A model generated the notes under the pieces. That model did no database searches, was not told the origin of the DNA, and saw nothing but the letters and a program-made list of their open reading frames with translations. Below are positions 18,416-30,156 of a stretch of 64,000 nucleotides of DNA, in pieces. Within the stretch, counting starts at the first letter, position 1; every line of letters begins with the position of its first letter. Position numbers and translations under genes: made by a program. This stretch comes from Woeseiaceae bacterium (GTDB lineage Bacteria > Pseudomonadota > Gammaproteobacteria > Steroidobacterales > Woeseiaceae): contig JAHEFD010000005.1 of the NCBI GenBank assembly GCA_024640345.1, forward strand, positions 1-64,000. Reading direction: 5' to 3'.

Positions 18416-19215
18416 AAGCCTGCAACCATTCCGGCATCACCTGACTGGGGATCCGCGACAGGCGAACGTGCACCATTCTTCCAGCCAATCGTGAATCCAT
18501 TGCTATAACGCATATCGACAAACTCAATTTCGGCTTCGCGGCTGGAGATAATTTTCGCAGCAACATCGAGGAACAGCGCCGCACGCTCATCAACGTCGCG
18601 ACGACCCAGCCTGATATCCACACCATTGCTCAATTTCAATTCCCATGCGCCCCTTGCATCCAGTTGGACCTGGCGAAGATCGAGGCCGAAGGGAATCAAC
18701 TTCTCCCGCATTGCAAGGTATCGCTGGGCCACCACTGACGACAGCCCTTCAGGACCACTAAGCCGCGGCAATTCCGCAGGCACATGACGCGCATCAGTGA
18801 CAAAAAGGTCACCGCGGGTATTCATCAGTCCTCGCTCACCCCAAATTGCCGCAGGAACCTGCTCGGTGATGCCAATAACAAGCGTACCTGGCCAACGGCG
18901 AGCCACCGTTGCCTGGTCGACCCATGCAAGATCGACAACTCGACTGCGAATGCTGTTGAGGTTGGCGCTGAAGAATCCGGTTCCGAGTTCGTCGCTGATC
19001 GCTTCTTCAATCTGCAAGGCACTGACACGTTGAAACGGCCCCTCGATAGTGATCGAAGAGATCGGCTGATCGAGCATCTCCGCACTGAATTGATAGCTCA
19101 GGAAAATGATCGCCCCGGCAAACAACAATGCAGAAAGTCGCCTGAACGGAATCGCCGGCATTTGAAATTTTGGCGCCTTCTTCTGCTTTCGGCGTTTAGC
19201 TTGCTTGCGAACCAT
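18412..19215 (-). CDS. ftsQ: Cell division protein FtsQ
   Basis: Bitopic inner-membrane protein that links early and late divisome parts with FtsL and FtsB. The 267 residues comprise a basic cytoplasmic N-terminus (many K/R before residue 25), one membrane segment (about 28-46), a POTRA-type domain beginning ITIEGPFQRVSALQIEEAI, and a FtsQ beta domain. The start overlaps the ddl stop by one base (TGATG) and the end overlaps ftsA. Confidence 0.96.
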   Translation of the reverse strand: MVRKQAKRRKQKKAPKFQMPAIPFRRLSALLFAGAIIFLSYQFSAEMLDQPISSITIEGPFQRVSALQIEEAISDELGTGFFSANLNSIRSRVVDLAWVDQATVARRWPGTLVIGITEQVPAAIWGERGLMNTRGDLFVTDARHVPAELPRLSGPEGLSSVVAQRYLAMREKLIPFGLDLRQVQLDARGAWELKLSNGVDIRLGRRDVDERAALFLDVAAKIISSREAEIEFVDMRYSNGFTIGWKNGARSPVADPQSGDAGMVAGL

Positions 19216-20249
19216 CAGCCGCTACTCCTCTCTGCCTTTGGCACGGCATCGACCCAGGCACCCGAAGAGGCCGGGCCCTCCGTTCTTGCCGAGGGCAAGT
19301 CGCTGATACTGGTTTCCAGGACACGCCAGCACAGTTCCGCAAAATCAATGCCCGCCACCTTGGCCGCCATAGGTACAAGACTGTGGCTGGTCATGCCAGG
19401 AACTGTATTAATTTCAATAACTTGTGGAACACCGTCATTCCCCGTCATGAAATCGACGCGGCCCCAGCCGGTACACCCGAGCACCGCAAATGCCGCCAGC
19501 GACATGTCATGAAATGCGGCTTCCAGTTCGGCGTCCTCGGTCCCGGGACAGAAATATTGGGTCTGGTCTGATTCGTATTTCGCACGATAGTCATAGAAAA
19601 CCCGCGGCGTCTCGATACGAATACTGGGTAATGCCTGTCCCTGCAGAACGGCAACGGTCGATTCTGCACCGACTATGCAGCGCTCGGCCAAAGCCGGACC
19701 ACCAAAACCGAGCGCCAGTTCAACCGCTGCGGGTAGCTCCGCTGCATCAAACACCTTGCTCATGCCAACACTGGAGCCTTGCCCCGAAGGCTTGACGAAC
19801 AGGGGATAGCCAAGCTTGTCGGCCGCAAGTTTTGCATCGCCGGCGGTCATAACGACGGCAAAATCAGGCGTGTCGATGCCTGCTTCCCTGAAAAGTTGTT
19901 TGCTCCGAACTTTGTCCATCGCGAGTGCCGAAGCCATTACACCGCTTCCCGTGTATGGCACGCCGAGCCATTGCAACGCTCCCTGAAGCGCACCGTCTTC
20001 ACCACCAGGTCCATGCAATGCGATCCAGACGCGATCAAATCCGGCGGACGCGAATTCAACGAGGCTGCGTTCTGCCGGATCCCAGCCATGTGCGTCGATG
20101 CCGCGAGACTGCAGCGCCCGGAGCACCGCCTGGCCGGAGTCCAGGGAAACCTCGCGCTCACTGGAACTCCCGCCGAACATGACTGCAACGCGCCCGAACT
20201 CTGCCGCATCGGTGACTGCCTTGCGTTCGTCTATCAGGGTGACGGTCAT
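19215..20249 (-). CDS. ddl: D-alanine--D-alanine ligase
   Basis: ATP-grasp enzyme that joins two D-alanines for the peptidoglycan stem peptide. With ATG at 20249 (overlapping the murB stop as ATGA) it has 344 residues. The longer open frame to 20423 lies inside murB and is rejected. Visible are GGSSSEREVSL (26-36), the HGPGGEDGALQG block, PSGQGSSVGMS of the ATP site, and the C-terminal EINTVPGMTSHSLVP. A tail of roughly 30 residues after the family core (Ser/Ala/Pro-rich) is longer than usual. Confidence 0.96.
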   Translation of the reverse strand: MTVTLIDERKAVTDAAEFGRVAVMFGGSSSEREVSLDSGQAVLRALQSRGIDAHGWDPAERSLVEFASAGFDRVWIALHGPGGEDGALQGALQWLGVPYTGSGVMASALAMDKVRSKQLFREAGIDTPDFAVVMTAGDAKLAADKLGYPLFVKPSGQGSSVGMSKVFDAAELPAAVELALGFGGPALAERCIVGAESTVAVLQGQALPSIRIETPRVFYDYRAKYESDQTQYFCPGTEDAELEAAFHDMSLAAFAVLGCTGWGRVDFMTGNDGVPQVIEINTVPGMTSHSLVPMAAKVAGIDFAELCWRVLETSISDLPSARTEGPASSGAWVDAVPKAERSSG

Positions 20250-21145
20250 TGTTCCGCTACCCCTACAATTCGAACTTCCGGAATCAATTCGATACCGCTC
20301 TGATCTGCGACTGTTTGCTGAACATGGCGGATGAGATTCTCTATGTCCGCTGCGCTCGCCTCGCCACGGTTGATGATGAAATTCGCGTGCTTCTCCGAAA
20401 CCTCTGCCTCTCCGATTCGGCATCCCTTAAGGCCACTTGCCTCGATGAGACGTGCAGCAAAATCGCCGGGAGGATTGCGGAAAACAGATCCGCAGCTTGG
20501 CAAACCCAGTGGCTGCGTTTCCTTTCGCCGTGCCAGCATTTGCCGCAAAGTTTCCATACTGGCATCTACACCAGGCTCAAAGTGAAGCTCAGCCTCGATG
20601 AACCATTCGTCCGCGGGACCCTGCACACTGCGGTAGGCAATTCCGTATTCTTCCGGCAAACGCCGGCGCAACTCACCGTAACGATCGATCGTCCGGACCG
20701 ACCGAACGCGTTCCCATGTTTCGCTGCCATGCGCACCGGCATTCATCGCAAGGGCGCCCCCCAGCAGACCGGGTATGCCTGCAAAGAATTCTGAGGGCCC
20801 GAGATTCCAGCGAATACATTGCCGCGCAAGTTGCGTGCAAGGCACGCTGGAACCTGCAATGACCGAATGCGAACCGGACCGTTCGAGATTCGTGAATAAA
20901 CCTGACGCGGCAATAACGACACCCGGCAGGCCACGATCGCGAACCAGCAGATTGCTGCCAAGTCCGAACCAGAAAACAGGCACGTTGTTGTCAAGTGAAC
21001 ATAGAAACTGCGACAAGTCGTCGAGACTTTCAGGGCGGAAAAATATTTCAGCAGGCCCGCCGGCACGCCACGACGTATGGCCGCTCATGAGCTCGTTGTA
21101 CCTGAGCTCACCGGCAACCTCAGGCAACTTCTCGGCCGCCATCAT
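20246..21145 (-). CDS. murB: UDP-N-acetylenolpyruvoylglucosamine reductase MurB
   Basis: FAD- and NADPH-dependent reductase forming UDP-N-acetylmuramate. The 299-residue protein has the FAD-binding block [13 protein letters not shown] near residue 21. It also has [19 protein letters not shown], the catalytic-serine region [17 protein letters not shown], and the C-terminal active-site glutamate region [10 protein letters not shown]. It is the type I/II-like short form with no extra domain. Both ends overlap neighbours (murC and ddl) by four bases. Confidence 0.97.
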   Translation of the reverse strand: MMAAEKLPEVAGELRYNELMSGHTSWRAGGPAEIFFRPESLDDLSQFLCSLDNNVPVFWFGLGSNLLVRDRGLPGVVIAASGLFTNLERSGSHSVIAGSSVPCTQLARQCIRWNLGPSEFFAGIPGLLGGALAMNAGAHGSETWERVRSVRTIDRYGELRRRLPEEYGIAYRSVQGPADEWFIEAELHFEPGVDASMETLRQMLARRKETQPLGLPSCGSVFRNPPGDFAARLIEASGLKGCRIGEAEVSEKHANFIINRGEASAADIENLIRHVQQTVADQSGIELIPEVRIVGVAEQ

Positions 21146-22566
21146 TTATGCACCTTCAATTGCGGCATTCGTTCGAGGTGGCCGGGCAGCTCGGCTGCAA
21201 ATGCACCAATGTCGCCGGCACCCATCGTCAGCAAGAGATCACCATCCTGCAGCAACCCCTCGAGGACGGTTGGCAGCTGATCAAGCCTCTCGACAAATAC
21301 AGGCTCGACACCACCACGCGTGCGCACGGCGCGTGCAATTGCCCTTCCATCGGCGCCGGTGATTGCTTCCTCGCCAGCCGCATAAACCTCAAGTACCAGC
21401 AGCACATCAGCATGACCCAGCACCGATGCGAAATCGTCGAGTAAGTCGCGCGTCCTCGTGTAACGATGAGGTTGAAATGCAAGAACGACGCGCTTGCCTG
21501 GCCAGCCGGACCGGGCCGCAGCCAACGTTGCCGCGATCTCCGTTGGATGATGCCCGTAATCGTCAACCAGCATCACTTTTCCTTTACTGGTATTAACGTC
21601 TCCAAGTCTCTGGAATCGCCTGTCGATGCCCTCGAATTTGTCGAGTGCAGCGACCACGGCCTGATCGCTGATCTGTAGCTCGCTTGCGACGGCGATTGTC
21701 GCCAGCGCATTTCTTACGTTATGCATACCCGGTAGTCGCAGACGGACATGAAGCGGCTCACCGCGGCCATCTCGACGAACATCGAACGACGTGCTGCCAC
21801 CCGAGAAGCTGATATTTTCTGCACGAATATCGGCTTCGCTGTCTACGCCGTAGGTCAGGATAGAGCGACCAACATCTGTCAGTATTTCGTTAATGCCCGG
21901 ATCATCCGCGCAAAGAATAGCCAGCCCGTAGAACGGCAGGTTATGGAGAAATTCAATAAAGCCACTTTTGAGCTTTTCAAAATCGCCGTCGTACGTAGCC
22001 ATGTGATCGGCATCAATGTTCGTCACAATCGCCAGCATCGGCTTCAGGTGAACGAACGAGGCGTCGCTCTCGTCCGCCTCGGCAACCAGGTACTCACCTT
22101 GCCCAAGCCGCGCATTGGCATCCGCGCTCTTGAGACGACCGCCGATGACAAAGGTCGGGTCAAGTCCGCCTTCAGCCAGAACGCTGGCGACAAGACTTGT
22201 CGTCGTGGTCTTCCCGTGCGTCCCTGCGACTGCAATCGAATAACGAAATCGCATCAGTTCGGCCAGCATTTCTGCACGTGGAACGATCGGCAGCAACGCC
22301 TCCCGTGCCGCCGAGACTTCCGGATTGGTTTCGTCTACAGCACTCGACACAACGACTGCGTCGGCGTCTTTTATGTTGCTGGCGTCATGGCCGATAAAAA
22401 CCGTAGCGCCCTGGCTTTCCAGTCGCTGTACCGCCGCATTCCTTTTCAGATCGGAGCCCTGCACTTCATAGCCCAGGCTGAGCATCACTTCCGCAATGCC
22501 GGACATGCCGGAACCGCCTATACCGACGAAGTGAACCCGGTTGATGCGGCGCATTCGCTTGATCAT
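21142..22566 (-). CDS. murC: UDP-N-acetylmuramate--L-alanine ligase MurC
   Basis: First Mur ligase, adding L-Ala to UDP-MurNAc. With ATG at 22566 (ATGA overlap with the murG stop) it has 474 residues. The longer open frame to 22683 runs into murG and is rejected. Features are the Rossmann glycine-rich [14 protein letters not shown] (14-27), ATP-binding GTHGKTTT (115-122), and the YGHHPTEI motif typical of MurC. Confidence 0.98.
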   Translation of the reverse strand: MIKRMRRINRVHFVGIGGSGMSGIAEVMLSLGYEVQGSDLKRNAAVQRLESQGATVFIGHDASNIKDADAVVVSSAVDETNPEVSAAREALLPIVPRAEMLAELMRFRYSIAVAGTHGKTTTTSLVASVLAEGGLDPTFVIGGRLKSADANARLGQGEYLVAEADESDASFVHLKPMLAIVTNIDADHMATYDGDFEKLKSGFIEFLHNLPFYGLAILCADDPGINEILTDVGRSILTYGVDSEADIRAENISFSGGSTSFDVRRDGRGEPLHVRLRLPGMHNVRNALATIAVASELQISDQAVVAALDKFEGIDRRFQRLGDVNTSKGKVMLVDDYGHHPTEIAATLAAARSGWPGKRVVLAFQPHRYTRTRDLLDDFASVLGHADVLLVLEVYAAGEEAITGADGRAIARAVRTRGGVEPVFVERLDQLPTVLEGLLQDGDLLLTMGAGDIGAFAAELPGHLERMPQLKVHK

Positions 22567-23651
22567 GCGGTCACCCCCGCACATTCCAGGCAGCGCGCTG
22601 TAATCCGGTTCAGTGCTTCGGGTTGTGCAAGCGTACGTGACTTCAGTGCGCGTTCGAGTAGCGCATCGCGACTTCCAAGCCAACTCGTCAGCAACCCAGC
22701 CAGCGATTCACCACTGAGATCACTTTGCTGTACCACCGCTGCGGCTCCCGCATTGGCCATCGGCTGCGCATTTGCGGTCTGGTGATCGTCGACAGCCGAT
22801 GGAAATGGCACAAAGATAGCTGGCAGGCCGGCCGCCGATAGTTCGGCGACCGTGAGCGCGCCAGCTCTGCAAATCACGAGATCGGCCCAGCTGTATGCCT
22901 CGGCCATGTCTTCTATGTAAGGTGAAAGATCCGCATCGATGCCGTGTTGCTCATAAGCCGCACGGGCTTCAGCTAACGTCCGCTGCCCGGTCTGGTGACG
23001 AACGACGGGACGGGCCCCGGACGGCAATAACTCAAGCGCTGCCGGCACAACCTGGTTCAGGGCCAGCGCGCCGAGGCTGCCACCAAGAACCAGCAGCCTT
23101 ATCGGCCCTTCCCTGCCGGCAAAGCGCAAGGCGGGATCTTCAATGGAAGCGATATCCTGTCGTACGGGATTGCCCACGGTCTCCGCGTTGACACTGGCTT
23201 TAAAACTGCCCGGGAAGGCCTGCAGCACAACCCGGGCAAGACGCGCCAGAAGACGGTTGGTTAATCCTGAAATAGCGTTTTGTTCATGAATGACGAGTGG
23301 TCGACGAGTCAGCCACGCAGCAAGACCGCCGGGTCCGCTGACGAAGCCGCCCATACCCAGCACAGCGGCCGGCCGGTGTTTCCACATCACGTACAGCGAT
23401 TGCGACAAGGCATACAGAAGCTTGAACGGCGCAAGCAATAACGCAGCAAATCCTTTCCCACGCAGACCGCTAATGGCTACCCACTCGATGGGAATCGCAG
23501 CTTCCGGCACGATTCGTGATTCGATTCCACGGCGTGTACCGAGCCATACCACTTCCTGCGATTGCGCCTGCAGTGCCCTGGCTACGGCGAGCGCGGGATA
23601 AACATGGCCTCCCGTACCACCGGCGAGGATCATAATCGGCCGCGAGCTCAT
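22563..23651 (-). CDS. murG: UDP-GlcNAc:lipid I N-acetylglucosaminyltransferase MurG
   Basis: Membrane-associated GT28 enzyme that converts lipid I to lipid II at the cytoplasmic face. The 362-residue protein shows the N-terminal glycine loop [15 protein letters not shown] (10-24), [26 protein letters not shown] at the second-domain glycine loop, and [26 protein letters not shown] for donor binding. Starts and ends with four-base overlaps. Confidence 0.98.
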   Translation of the reverse strand: MSSRPIMILAGGTGGHVYPALAVARALQAQSQEVVWLGTRRGIESRIVPEAAIPIEWVAISGLRGKGFAALLLAPFKLLYALSQSLYVMWKHRPAAVLGMGGFVSGPGGLAAWLTRRPLVIHEQNAISGLTNRLLARLARVVLQAFPGSFKASVNAETVGNPVRQDIASIEDPALRFAGREGPIRLLVLGGSLGALALNQVVPAALELLPSGARPVVRHQTGQRTLAEARAAYEQHGIDADLSPYIEDMAEAYSWADLVICRAGALTVAELSAAGLPAIFVPFPSAVDDHQTANAQPMANAGAAAVVQQSDLSGESLAGLLTSWLGSRDALLERALKSRTLAQPEALNRITARCLECAGVTA

Positions 23652-24841
23652 GCTTGTGACCTCCGAGCCGTTTTGCGACGCGTTTTAGGTCGGGCATCAA
23701 CCTGCAATTCATGGTGGATTCGAAACAGGATACCGATACTGATCATCGCAACGATCATGCTGGAGCGTCCGTAGCTGACCAGCGGAAGCGTCAGCCCCTT
23801 CGTCGGCAACAGGCCCATATTTACGCCAAGATTGATAAAGGCCTGCAGTCCAAGCCACGTACCTATACCGATCGCCAGGTAAGCTTCGAAAAATCGCTCC
23901 GCATTGGCGGCATGAATGCCGATGCGAAAAATTCGCCACAATAATGCAGCGAACAGCGAAATCAGGAAGATAGACCCGATGAGGCCAAACTCTTCTGCAA
24001 ATACGGCGAAAACAAAATCGGTATGCGCATCCGGCAGATAAAACAGTTTCTGCACGCCGTCACCAAGCCCCACGCCAAACCATTCGCCGCGCCCAATGGC
24101 AATCAGCGATTGCGTTAACTGGAATCCGGAGTCAAACGGGTCTGCCCAGGGATCCATAAATCCGGTCAGGCGCTCCAGTCGATATTCCTTGGTCATCACG
24201 AGCAACGCGGCCGCGACCATGGCGAGCCCCGCGAATACCGAGAAATCACGAAATCGCGCACCTGCAACGAACATCATCGCGAATGCCGTGGCAACAAGGA
24301 CAATTGCCGCACCAAAGTCCGGCTCCAGCAGCAACAAGGTACTGGCGATAACCAGTACAACGATTGGCTTCAGGAACCCGGTGAATTGTTCCCGAATTGA
24401 CTTGTTCTGGCGTACCAGGTAACCGGCCAGGTAAATCATCAGGCATAGCCGTGCCGGCTCCGAAGCCTGCAGGTTGAAAATACCAAGCCTGATCCACCGA
24501 GTGCTACCGTTTGCCGAGTAACCCAGACCGGGAACCAGGACAAGCAGCAACAACGCGAAAGCAACTAACAACATCAGGGGCCCCGTGCTGATCCAGAAAC
24601 GCACGGGAACGAATAAACAGACAAACCCCGCAGCACCCCCCAGGAGTGCCGCGACCGCCTGTCGACTTACGTAAAAAAACGGGTCATTCGTCGAATTGTC
24701 GCTGATAGAAATCGAGGCGGAAGCAAGGATGACCAGGCCGCCGAAGAGCAACGTCGTGACAATTGCAAGCAATACCGGATCCAGCCGGATCGGGGTCTTA
24801 AGCCGCACCGGGAAAGGCATTGTTGCGCTCTCGGTTGTCAT
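23648..24841 (-). CDS. ftsW: SEDS peptidoglycan glycosyltransferase FtsW
   Basis: Polytopic SEDS protein that polymerises septal peptidoglycan together with FtsI. The 397 residues have about ten membrane segments. Visible are the lipid-II/active-site loop GLGYSANGSTRWIRLG, the EPDFGAAIVL block, the FAVFAEEFGLIGSI block, and the C-terminal GLTLPLVSYGRSSM signature. Its basic C-terminal tail overlaps murG. It is placed between murD and murG as in the standard dcw order. Confidence 0.97.
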   Translation of the reverse strand: MTTESATMPFPVRLKTPIRLDPVLLAIVTTLLFGGLVILASASISISDNSTNDPFFYVSRQAVAALLGGAAGFVCLFVPVRFWISTGPLMLLVAFALLLLVLVPGLGYSANGSTRWIRLGIFNLQASEPARLCLMIYLAGYLVRQNKSIREQFTGFLKPIVVLVIASTLLLLEPDFGAAIVLVATAFAMMFVAGARFRDFSVFAGLAMVAAALLVMTKEYRLERLTGFMDPWADPFDSGFQLTQSLIAIGRGEWFGVGLGDGVQKLFYLPDAHTDFVFAVFAEEFGLIGSIFLISLFAALLWRIFRIGIHAANAERFFEAYLAIGIGTWLGLQAFINLGVNMGLLPTKGLTLPLVSYGRSSMIVAMISIGILFRIHHELQVDARPKTRRKTARRSQA

Positions 24842-26193
24842 CGCTGCAGCGCCTCCACGGCATTGCAGAATGCGTCGCCCCTCGCCTGGTAATTCGCAAA
24901 CTGATCAAAACTTGCACATGCGGGTGCCAGCAATACGGTGTCACCGGATTCCGCGAGTCCGGCCGCCCGGGCGACAGCGTCATTCATATCGCTCGCGCGT
25001 TCTGTTGGTGTCAGCCCGCTAAAAGCCTGCTCCAATTGAGGCGCATCCTCGCCGATCAGCACGACGGCGCGCAGGCGGCTACAGGTCGATACGGCGAGCT
25101 TGTCGAAATCGCCACCTTTGCCCTGGCCGCCGGCAATAAGCACAACAAGACCGTCGATGGATTCCACTGACGCGATCGCGGCACCAACATTGGTCGCTTT
25201 GGAGTCATTGATGTAGGGAACGCCCGCGATTCGACCGGCCAACCGCATGCGGTGCGGCAAACCGGGAAATTCATTCAGCACCTGCAACATAGACGACATT
25301 TCGAGGCCGATCAGCTCACCTGCAGCTAAAGCGGCGAGTGCATTTGCCTGGTTGTGCGCGCCAACCATTGCAATGTCCCTGACGGACAGAAGCAGTTGAT
25401 CGCCGCGGGCAAGAAACAAATCGTCGGCATCTTCAAGCAGGCCATACTGACCTGCCTCCGGCTCATCAAGACCGAAACTGACCTGGTGAATTCCTTTCGG
25501 TAAATGTTGCCAGACCTCATCGTCGGCGCGATTAACGACGGCCGCTTCTGCCTGGTCAAAAATTCGGTACTTGGCCCGGCGATACTCATCTTCGTCTGCA
25601 TGCCAGTCGAGATGGTCGGGAGAGATATTCAGGAGCACGGCTACTTTCGCAGGTAAATTTGCAGTCCGCTGTAATTGAAAGCTCGACAGTTCCAACAAAT
25701 AAAAATCGGGTTGATCCTCGTCCAGCAGATCGAGCGCCGGCACACCGAGATTCGCGCCAGCAAGCCCTTTCCTGCCGGCCGCCTCGCACATCAGCGACAG
25801 CAATGTCGTTACCGTGCTTTTTCCATTCGATCCGGTGACGGCAACAATCGGAGCTTTTGCTTCATGCACGAACAACTCGATATCGCTGACGACATCGATA
25901 CCCGCATCCCGCGCCGCCTGGAGATACGCGTCCGAATCCGATATTCCCGGGGATACGATAATCCGCGATGTATTCTTTAAAAGTTTCTTTGGCGTTTCGC
26001 CAACGAACGTTTCCGCATCTCCACAGATATCCCTGAGGTCATCGATACCGGGCGGCTCGGCGCGGCTGTCGACATATCGCGCGACCTGGTTGTTGCGTGC
26101 AAGAAAGCGCGCCACCGACAGGCCGGTCGAACCCAACCCGTAGACAAGGTCAGTAGTCGCTGAAGCGGATTTTCGTTTCGCTGCCGCGCTCAT
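24838..26193 (-). CDS. murD: UDP-N-acetylmuramoylalanine--D-glutamate ligase MurD
   Basis: Second Mur ligase, adding D-Glu. The 451-residue protein has the N-terminal nucleotide-sugar Rossmann block [15 protein letters not shown], the ATP loop GSNGKST (121-127), the ISPDHLDWH motif with ATP/metal ligands, and [13 protein letters not shown] in the C-terminal domain. It has a short extra N-terminal stretch (about 14 residues) before the first strand. Overlaps both mraY and ftsW by four bases. Confidence 0.97.
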   Translation of the reverse strand: MSAAAKRKSASATTDLVYGLGSTGLSVARFLARNNQVARYVDSRAEPPGIDDLRDICGDAETFVGETPKKLLKNTSRIIVSPGISDSDAYLQAARDAGIDVVSDIELFVHEAKAPIVAVTGSNGKSTVTTLLSLMCEAAGRKGLAGANLGVPALDLLDEDQPDFYLLELSSFQLQRTANLPAKVAVLLNISPDHLDWHADEDEYRRAKYRIFDQAEAAVVNRADDEVWQHLPKGIHQVSFGLDEPEAGQYGLLEDADDLFLARGDQLLLSVRDIAMVGAHNQANALAALAAGELIGLEMSSMLQVLNEFPGLPHRMRLAGRIAGVPYINDSKATNVGAAIASVESIDGLVVLIAGGQGKGGDFDKLAVSTCSRLRAVVLIGEDAPQLEQAFSGLTPTERASDMNDAVARAAGLAESGDTVLLAPACASFDQFANYQARGDAFCNAVEALQR

Positions 26194-27275
26194 CGTATTT
26201 TCAGACTCGCCAGACCGATCAGCACCAGGATTACGGTGATGATCCAGAAACGTACAATCACTTTCGGCTCTGCCCAGCCCTTGAGCTCAAAATGGTGGTG
26301 TAGCGGCGCCATCCGAAATACGCGTTTGCCGGTCAATTTAAAAGACGCCACTTGAATAATGACCGACACTGTTTCGACGACGAAAACTCCGCCCATAATG
26401 GCGAGCACGATTTCCTGTCGAACGACGACCGCTACAACACCCAGAGCTGCACCAAGCGAAAGTGCACCTATATCGCCCATGAATACCTGTGCGGGGTAGG
26501 TGTTAAACCAGAGAAACCCGAGTCCTGCTCCAGCAAGCGCTGAACAGAACACCAGGACTTCACCGGTACCCGCAACATACGGAATACCCAGGTATTCAGA
26601 GAAATTCGTATTGCCGGTTACGTAGGCGAACACGCCAAGCGCCCCACCGACCAACACCGTTGGCATGATGGCCAGACCGTCCAGTCCGTCCGTCAGGTTC
26701 ACGGCGTTTGAAAAACCAACAATGAAAAGAAATGTGACAACGATCTGGAACATGCCGAGCGGCAGCCACAGATCCTTGAAATAGGGAATCAGTAACGAAT
26801 TACTGATTTCATCAGTCGCCATCATGTATAGCGCGACAGCGGCAATGATTGCGGCAGCTGACTGCCAGAAGAGTTTGTGCCGGGCCGACATTCCATCGGG
26901 GTTCCGCAAGATCAGTTTTTTGTAGTCATCAACGTAGCCGATGACACCAAACGAAAGCGTTACGAACAAAACGACCCAAATGTAGTGATTTTCGAGATCG
27001 GCCCACAGAACAGTGCTAACGACTATCGCCGTCAAAATCAGTGCGCCGCCCATCGTCGGTGTCCCGACCTTTAACAAATGCGTGTCGGGACCGTCGGTAC
27101 GCACGGGCTGGCCACCCAGCTGATTCATACTCAAACGGGAAATCATTTTCGGACCGATGATGAACGAAAGAACCAGTGCCGTTAGTGCACCCAGGATCGC
27201 TCGCATTGTCAGGTAGCTGAAAACGTTAAAGCCGGTTTCAAACTGGGAGAGGTATTCGGTGAGATAGAAAAGCAT
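26190..27275 (-). CDS. mraY: Phospho-N-acetylmuramoyl-pentapeptide transferase MraY
   Basis: Ten-helix membrane enzyme that moves phospho-MurNAc-pentapeptide onto undecaprenyl phosphate, making lipid I. The 361-residue product (E. coli 360) contains TPTMGG, the catalytic DDYKK (116-120), [10 protein letters not shown], and the HHHFELKGW motif. murF ends two bases upstream, one of the few junctions here without overlap. Confidence 0.98.
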   Translation of the reverse strand: MLFYLTEYLSQFETGFNVFSYLTMRAILGALTALVLSFIIGPKMISRLSMNQLGGQPVRTDGPDTHLLKVGTPTMGGALILTAIVVSTVLWADLENHYIWVVLFVTLSFGVIGYVDDYKKLILRNPDGMSARHKLFWQSAAAIIAAVALYMMATDEISNSLLIPYFKDLWLPLGMFQIVVTFLFIVGFSNAVNLTDGLDGLAIMPTVLVGGALGVFAYVTGNTNFSEYLGIPYVAGTGEVLVFCSALAGAGLGFLWFNTYPAQVFMGDIGALSLGAALGVVAVVVRQEIVLAIMGGVFVVETVSVIIQVASFKLTGKRVFRMAPLHHHFELKGWAEPKVIVRFWIITVILVLIGLASLKIR

Positions 27276-27277
27276 CT

Positions 27278-28642
27278 TCAGGCGCTCCCGACTCTGGCTG
27301 GCTCTTCCATCAGCGCCTCGACGACTCTTTCCATTCCCATCGACCGTGAGCCCTTCACCAGCACAACATCGCCCTCACCAATTGAACTTCGCAGGTGGGC
27401 AATCAGCTCGTCGATGGATGCAAACCAGTGCGCCTTATCTCCAAAGGCTTCTACAGTGCGTTTTGACAAATCCCCGGTAGCCAGCAAGTGAGATACGCCG
27501 GCCTCTCTGGCAACCCAGCCGGTGTGGGCGTGCAACAGCTCACCGTCGCCGCCGAGCTCTGCCATGTCGCCGAGAACCAGCCAGCTTTCGCCACTTTGCG
27601 AGGCAAGAAATTCCGCGGCCGCCTGCACACTTACCGGATTCGCGTTGTAGCTGTCATCGAAAAGCACCGCGCCGCTGGCGCTGTGTACAGGCTCGAGCCG
27701 TCCGTGAACGGGATGCACCGCTTCCAGGCCCTTCTTGATATTAAGACCGGAGACACCGAGTGCACGGGCAATCGCCGCCGCTGCACAGGCGTTCAGCACG
27801 TTATGCTTGCCTTGCAAAGAGAGCGACACCGACAGCTGACCGTCCGGCATATGCAAAATGAAACTGGATCCGCCTTCCGATGCCTCGATGCCGCTGGCGC
27901 GAAAATTTGCCTCTGCACTTAAACCGAAGCTTAAGACTTCGGCATCACCGACGAGGCTTTTCCAATAATCGAAATAGTCATCGTCTGCGTTGAGAATCGC
28001 GTAGTCGGGACTGACCTCGCCAGCAAGAATTTCGCCTTTCGCATGCGCCACACCCTCGACGGAACCGAAGCCCTCGAGATGGGCCGGAGCTGCATTCGTG
28101 ATCGCCACCAGGCTCGGGCCTGCCAGCGACGTAAGATAGGCGATTTCGCCAGGGTGATTGGCACCCATCTCAATAACAGCATAGCGGTGATTTTCCCCCA
28201 TACGAAGGAGCATCAACGGCACGCCAATTTCATTGTTCAGGTTACCGTGCGTCGCCAGGGTCGGATCCGTTATCGACAAACAGCTAGCCAGTAATTCCTT
28301 CAGCGTTGTCTTGCCGTTGCTGCCGGTAATTCCAATAACGGTCGCCTGCATCTGCCGTCGCCAATGGGCGCCAAGCCTTCCAAGCGCTGCCAATGTGTCT
28401 TCAACCACGATGATTGGCAATTCAGTATCGACAGTTTTTGGTACAACCGCGGCTGCCGCTTGACGCAAAGCCGCATCGCGCACGAATTTCGTGCCGTCGA
28501 AGTTCGGGCCCTGCAGCGCAACGAACAACTCCCCGGGCTTGAGTGTGCGGGTATCCGTACTAACGCCACGAAAATCAAGGTCGGCGCCATACAGGGTCCC
28601 GCCCATTGATTCTGCTGCATATGAAAGGGATCCGGCCATCAT
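27278..28642 (-). CDS. murF: UDP-MurNAc-tripeptide--D-Ala-D-Ala ligase MurF
   Basis: Last cytoplasmic Mur ligase, adding D-Ala-D-Ala made by Ddl. 454 residues with the N-terminal domain block [21 protein letters not shown] loop GSNGKTT (107-113), [13 protein letters not shown] and [14 protein letters not shown]. Overlaps murE by four bases and is followed by mraY after two bases. Confidence 0.98.
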   Translation of the reverse strand: MMAGSLSYAAESMGGTLYGADLDFRGVSTDTRTLKPGELFVALQGPNFDGTKFVRDAALRQAAAAVVPKTVDTELPIIVVEDTLAALGRLGAHWRRQMQATVIGITGSNGKTTLKELLASCLSITDPTLATHGNLNNEIGVPLMLLRMGENHRYAVIEMGANHPGEIAYLTSLAGPSLVAITNAAPAHLEGFGSVEGVAHAKGEILAGEVSPDYAILNADDDYFDYWKSLVGDAEVLSFGLSAEANFRASGIEASEGGSSFILHMPDGQLSVSLSLQGKHNVLNACAAAAIARALGVSGLNIKKGLEAVHPVHGRLEPVHSASGAVLFDDSYNANPVSVQAAAEFLASQSGESWLVLGDMAELGGDGELLHAHTGWVAREAGVSHLLATGDLSKRTVEAFGDKAHWFASIDELIAHLRSSIGEGDVVLVKGSRSMGMERVVEALMEEPARVGSA

Positions 28643-30156
28643 TTCGAATCCGAACCTGCACCAACGCGTGCGGTTAGATACCTGGCGGCAACTTCGGCAT
28701 CGGAAAAGTGAAAGCGTTCGGTACCGATCACCTGGTAGTCCTCGTGCCCTTTTCCTGCAATAAGAATTGTGTCAGACGCGGCAGCAGCAGAAACTGCCTG
28801 GGCGATCGCGTCATTTCGATCGTCGACGGCGATTGCGCTGTCGCTCATACCGCCGAGAATGTCAGCAATTATCTGCGTCGGCTCTTCGGTTCGCGGGTTG
28901 TCACTTGTCACTACCGGAAAATCGGAAAGTCGCTCGGCGACCTTGCCCATCATCGGACGCTTGCCGCGATCACGATCTCCGCCGCAACCAAAGACACACC
29001 AGAGCTTGCCTTTGCAATGTCCACGCAGAGCCCGCAAAGCGGCCTCAAGTGAGGCCGGCGTATGGGAGTAGTCGACATAGACCGCTGGCAGATCCTCGCC
29101 CCCAGGCACCCGTATCGCCTGCATCCTTCCTGGCGGCGCCGACACTTTACCGAGGACCTCACAAGCATCATCGAACGGCACGTCCTGGCATAACATCAAT
29201 GCCAGCACCTGGACTGCATTGGCTACGTTGAAATCACCTGGCAAAGGCAATGCTATGTCTGCGGTCCCCCACGAACTTGCGAGCGACATTTTCGAGCCGG
29301 TCGGGGTTGCAACTACGGCGCGAACAAAAACATAGGGTCGCCCGTTGGCAACCCGGTCAAACCGGGTTGACACTGTCACCACGTCGGCACCGCAACGATC
29401 CGCGAGTTCGGCCCCAAATTCCGAATCCACGCTGACGATGCGATTGGGGACGTTTCTGTTCAGGAACAGACCCGACTTTGCCTCAAAGTACGCGCGCATG
29501 GTGCCGTGGTAATCGATGTGATCGCGACTTAAATTGGTGAATATTGCGGAATCAAAGTGCACCCCATCCACACGATTCTGCTCCAGCGCGTGCGATGAAA
29601 CTTCAATGGCCGCATGCGTGGCTCCGCTGTCACGAAATCCTGCTAGGGTTTCATGAAGCTCGATGCAGGGCGGCGTCGTCATCGAGCTGTTGCCGACAAT
29701 CTTTGCCATACCGCTGCCGAGCGTACCGACGTAACCGCACTTGTGACCCAGGGCTTTCATGCATTGTTGAATCAGGCAGGCAACGGTGGTCTTGCCGTTG
29801 GTTCCGGTGACTCCGGTTACCCGCACCTGCATCGATGGTTCGTCGAACCATCGATTGGCTATTTCGCCAAGCCGATTTGCCAGACCGTCGACAGCGATCA
29901 TTGGTACCGGACAATCGACGTAACTGCCGGTCTCGGAGTCAAATACGACCGCGGCGACCTTGGCCGCAATTGCCCGGTCAATGTAGTCGAGACCGTGTGA
30001 AGCCGCGCCCTGGCATGCGAGAAATACGTTGCCCGCCCGCAATTTGCGACTGTCGTCGGAGATTCCCGTCATCGGGATATCGGGCGCCTCGACGATTCCC
30101 TGCAAAAGCTCGGCAAGGGTGATTTGAGGTTTGAGGAGTTCTGCGGGCATGCTCAT
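28639..30156 (-). CDS. murE: UDP-MurNAc-tripeptide synthetase MurE (meso-DAP type)
   Basis: Third Mur ligase. 505 residues with ISDDSRKLRAGNVFLA in the UDP-sugar domain, ATP loop GTNGKTT (118-124) and FTNLSRDHIDYHG. The SDNPRTEEP sequence contains DNPR, the specificity motif for meso-diaminopimelate rather than lysine. This predicts the peptidoglycan type of the organism. Overlaps ftsI and murF by four bases each. Confidence 0.98.
   Translation of the reverse strand: MSMPAELLKPQITLAELLQGIVEAPDIPMTGISDDSRKLRAGNVFLACQGAASHGLDYIDRAIAAKVAAVVFDSETGSYVDCPVPMIAVDGLANRLGEIANRWFDEPSMQVRVTGVTGTNGKTTVACLIQQCMKALGHKCGYVGTLGSGMAKIVGNSSMTTPPCIELHETLAGFRDSGATHAAIEVSSHALEQNRVDGVHFDSAIFTNLSRDHIDYHGTMRAYFEAKSGLFLNRNVPNRIVSVDSEFGAELADRCGADVVTVSTRFDRVANGRPYVFVRAVVATPTGSKMSLASSWGTADIALPLPGDFNVANAVQVLALMLCQDVPFDDACEVLGKVSAPPGRMQAIRVPGGEDLPAVYVDYSHTPASLEAALRALRGHCKGKLWCVFGCGGDRDRGKRPMMGKVAERLSDFPVVTSDNPRTEEPTQIIADILGGMSDSAIAVDDRNDAIAQAVSAAAASDTILIAGKGHEDYQVIGTERFHFSDAEVAARYLTARVGAGSDSK

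Noticed and set aside
20250-20423. N-terminal extension of Ddl by 58 residues
   Set aside because: It lies within murB, has no similarity to Ddl, and ATG 20249 gives the normal ATGA overlap.
21748-22785. 345-residue open frame (+) antisense to murC/murG
   Set aside because: It mirrors murC on the other strand, contains no recognisable motif, and the true genes there are unambiguous.
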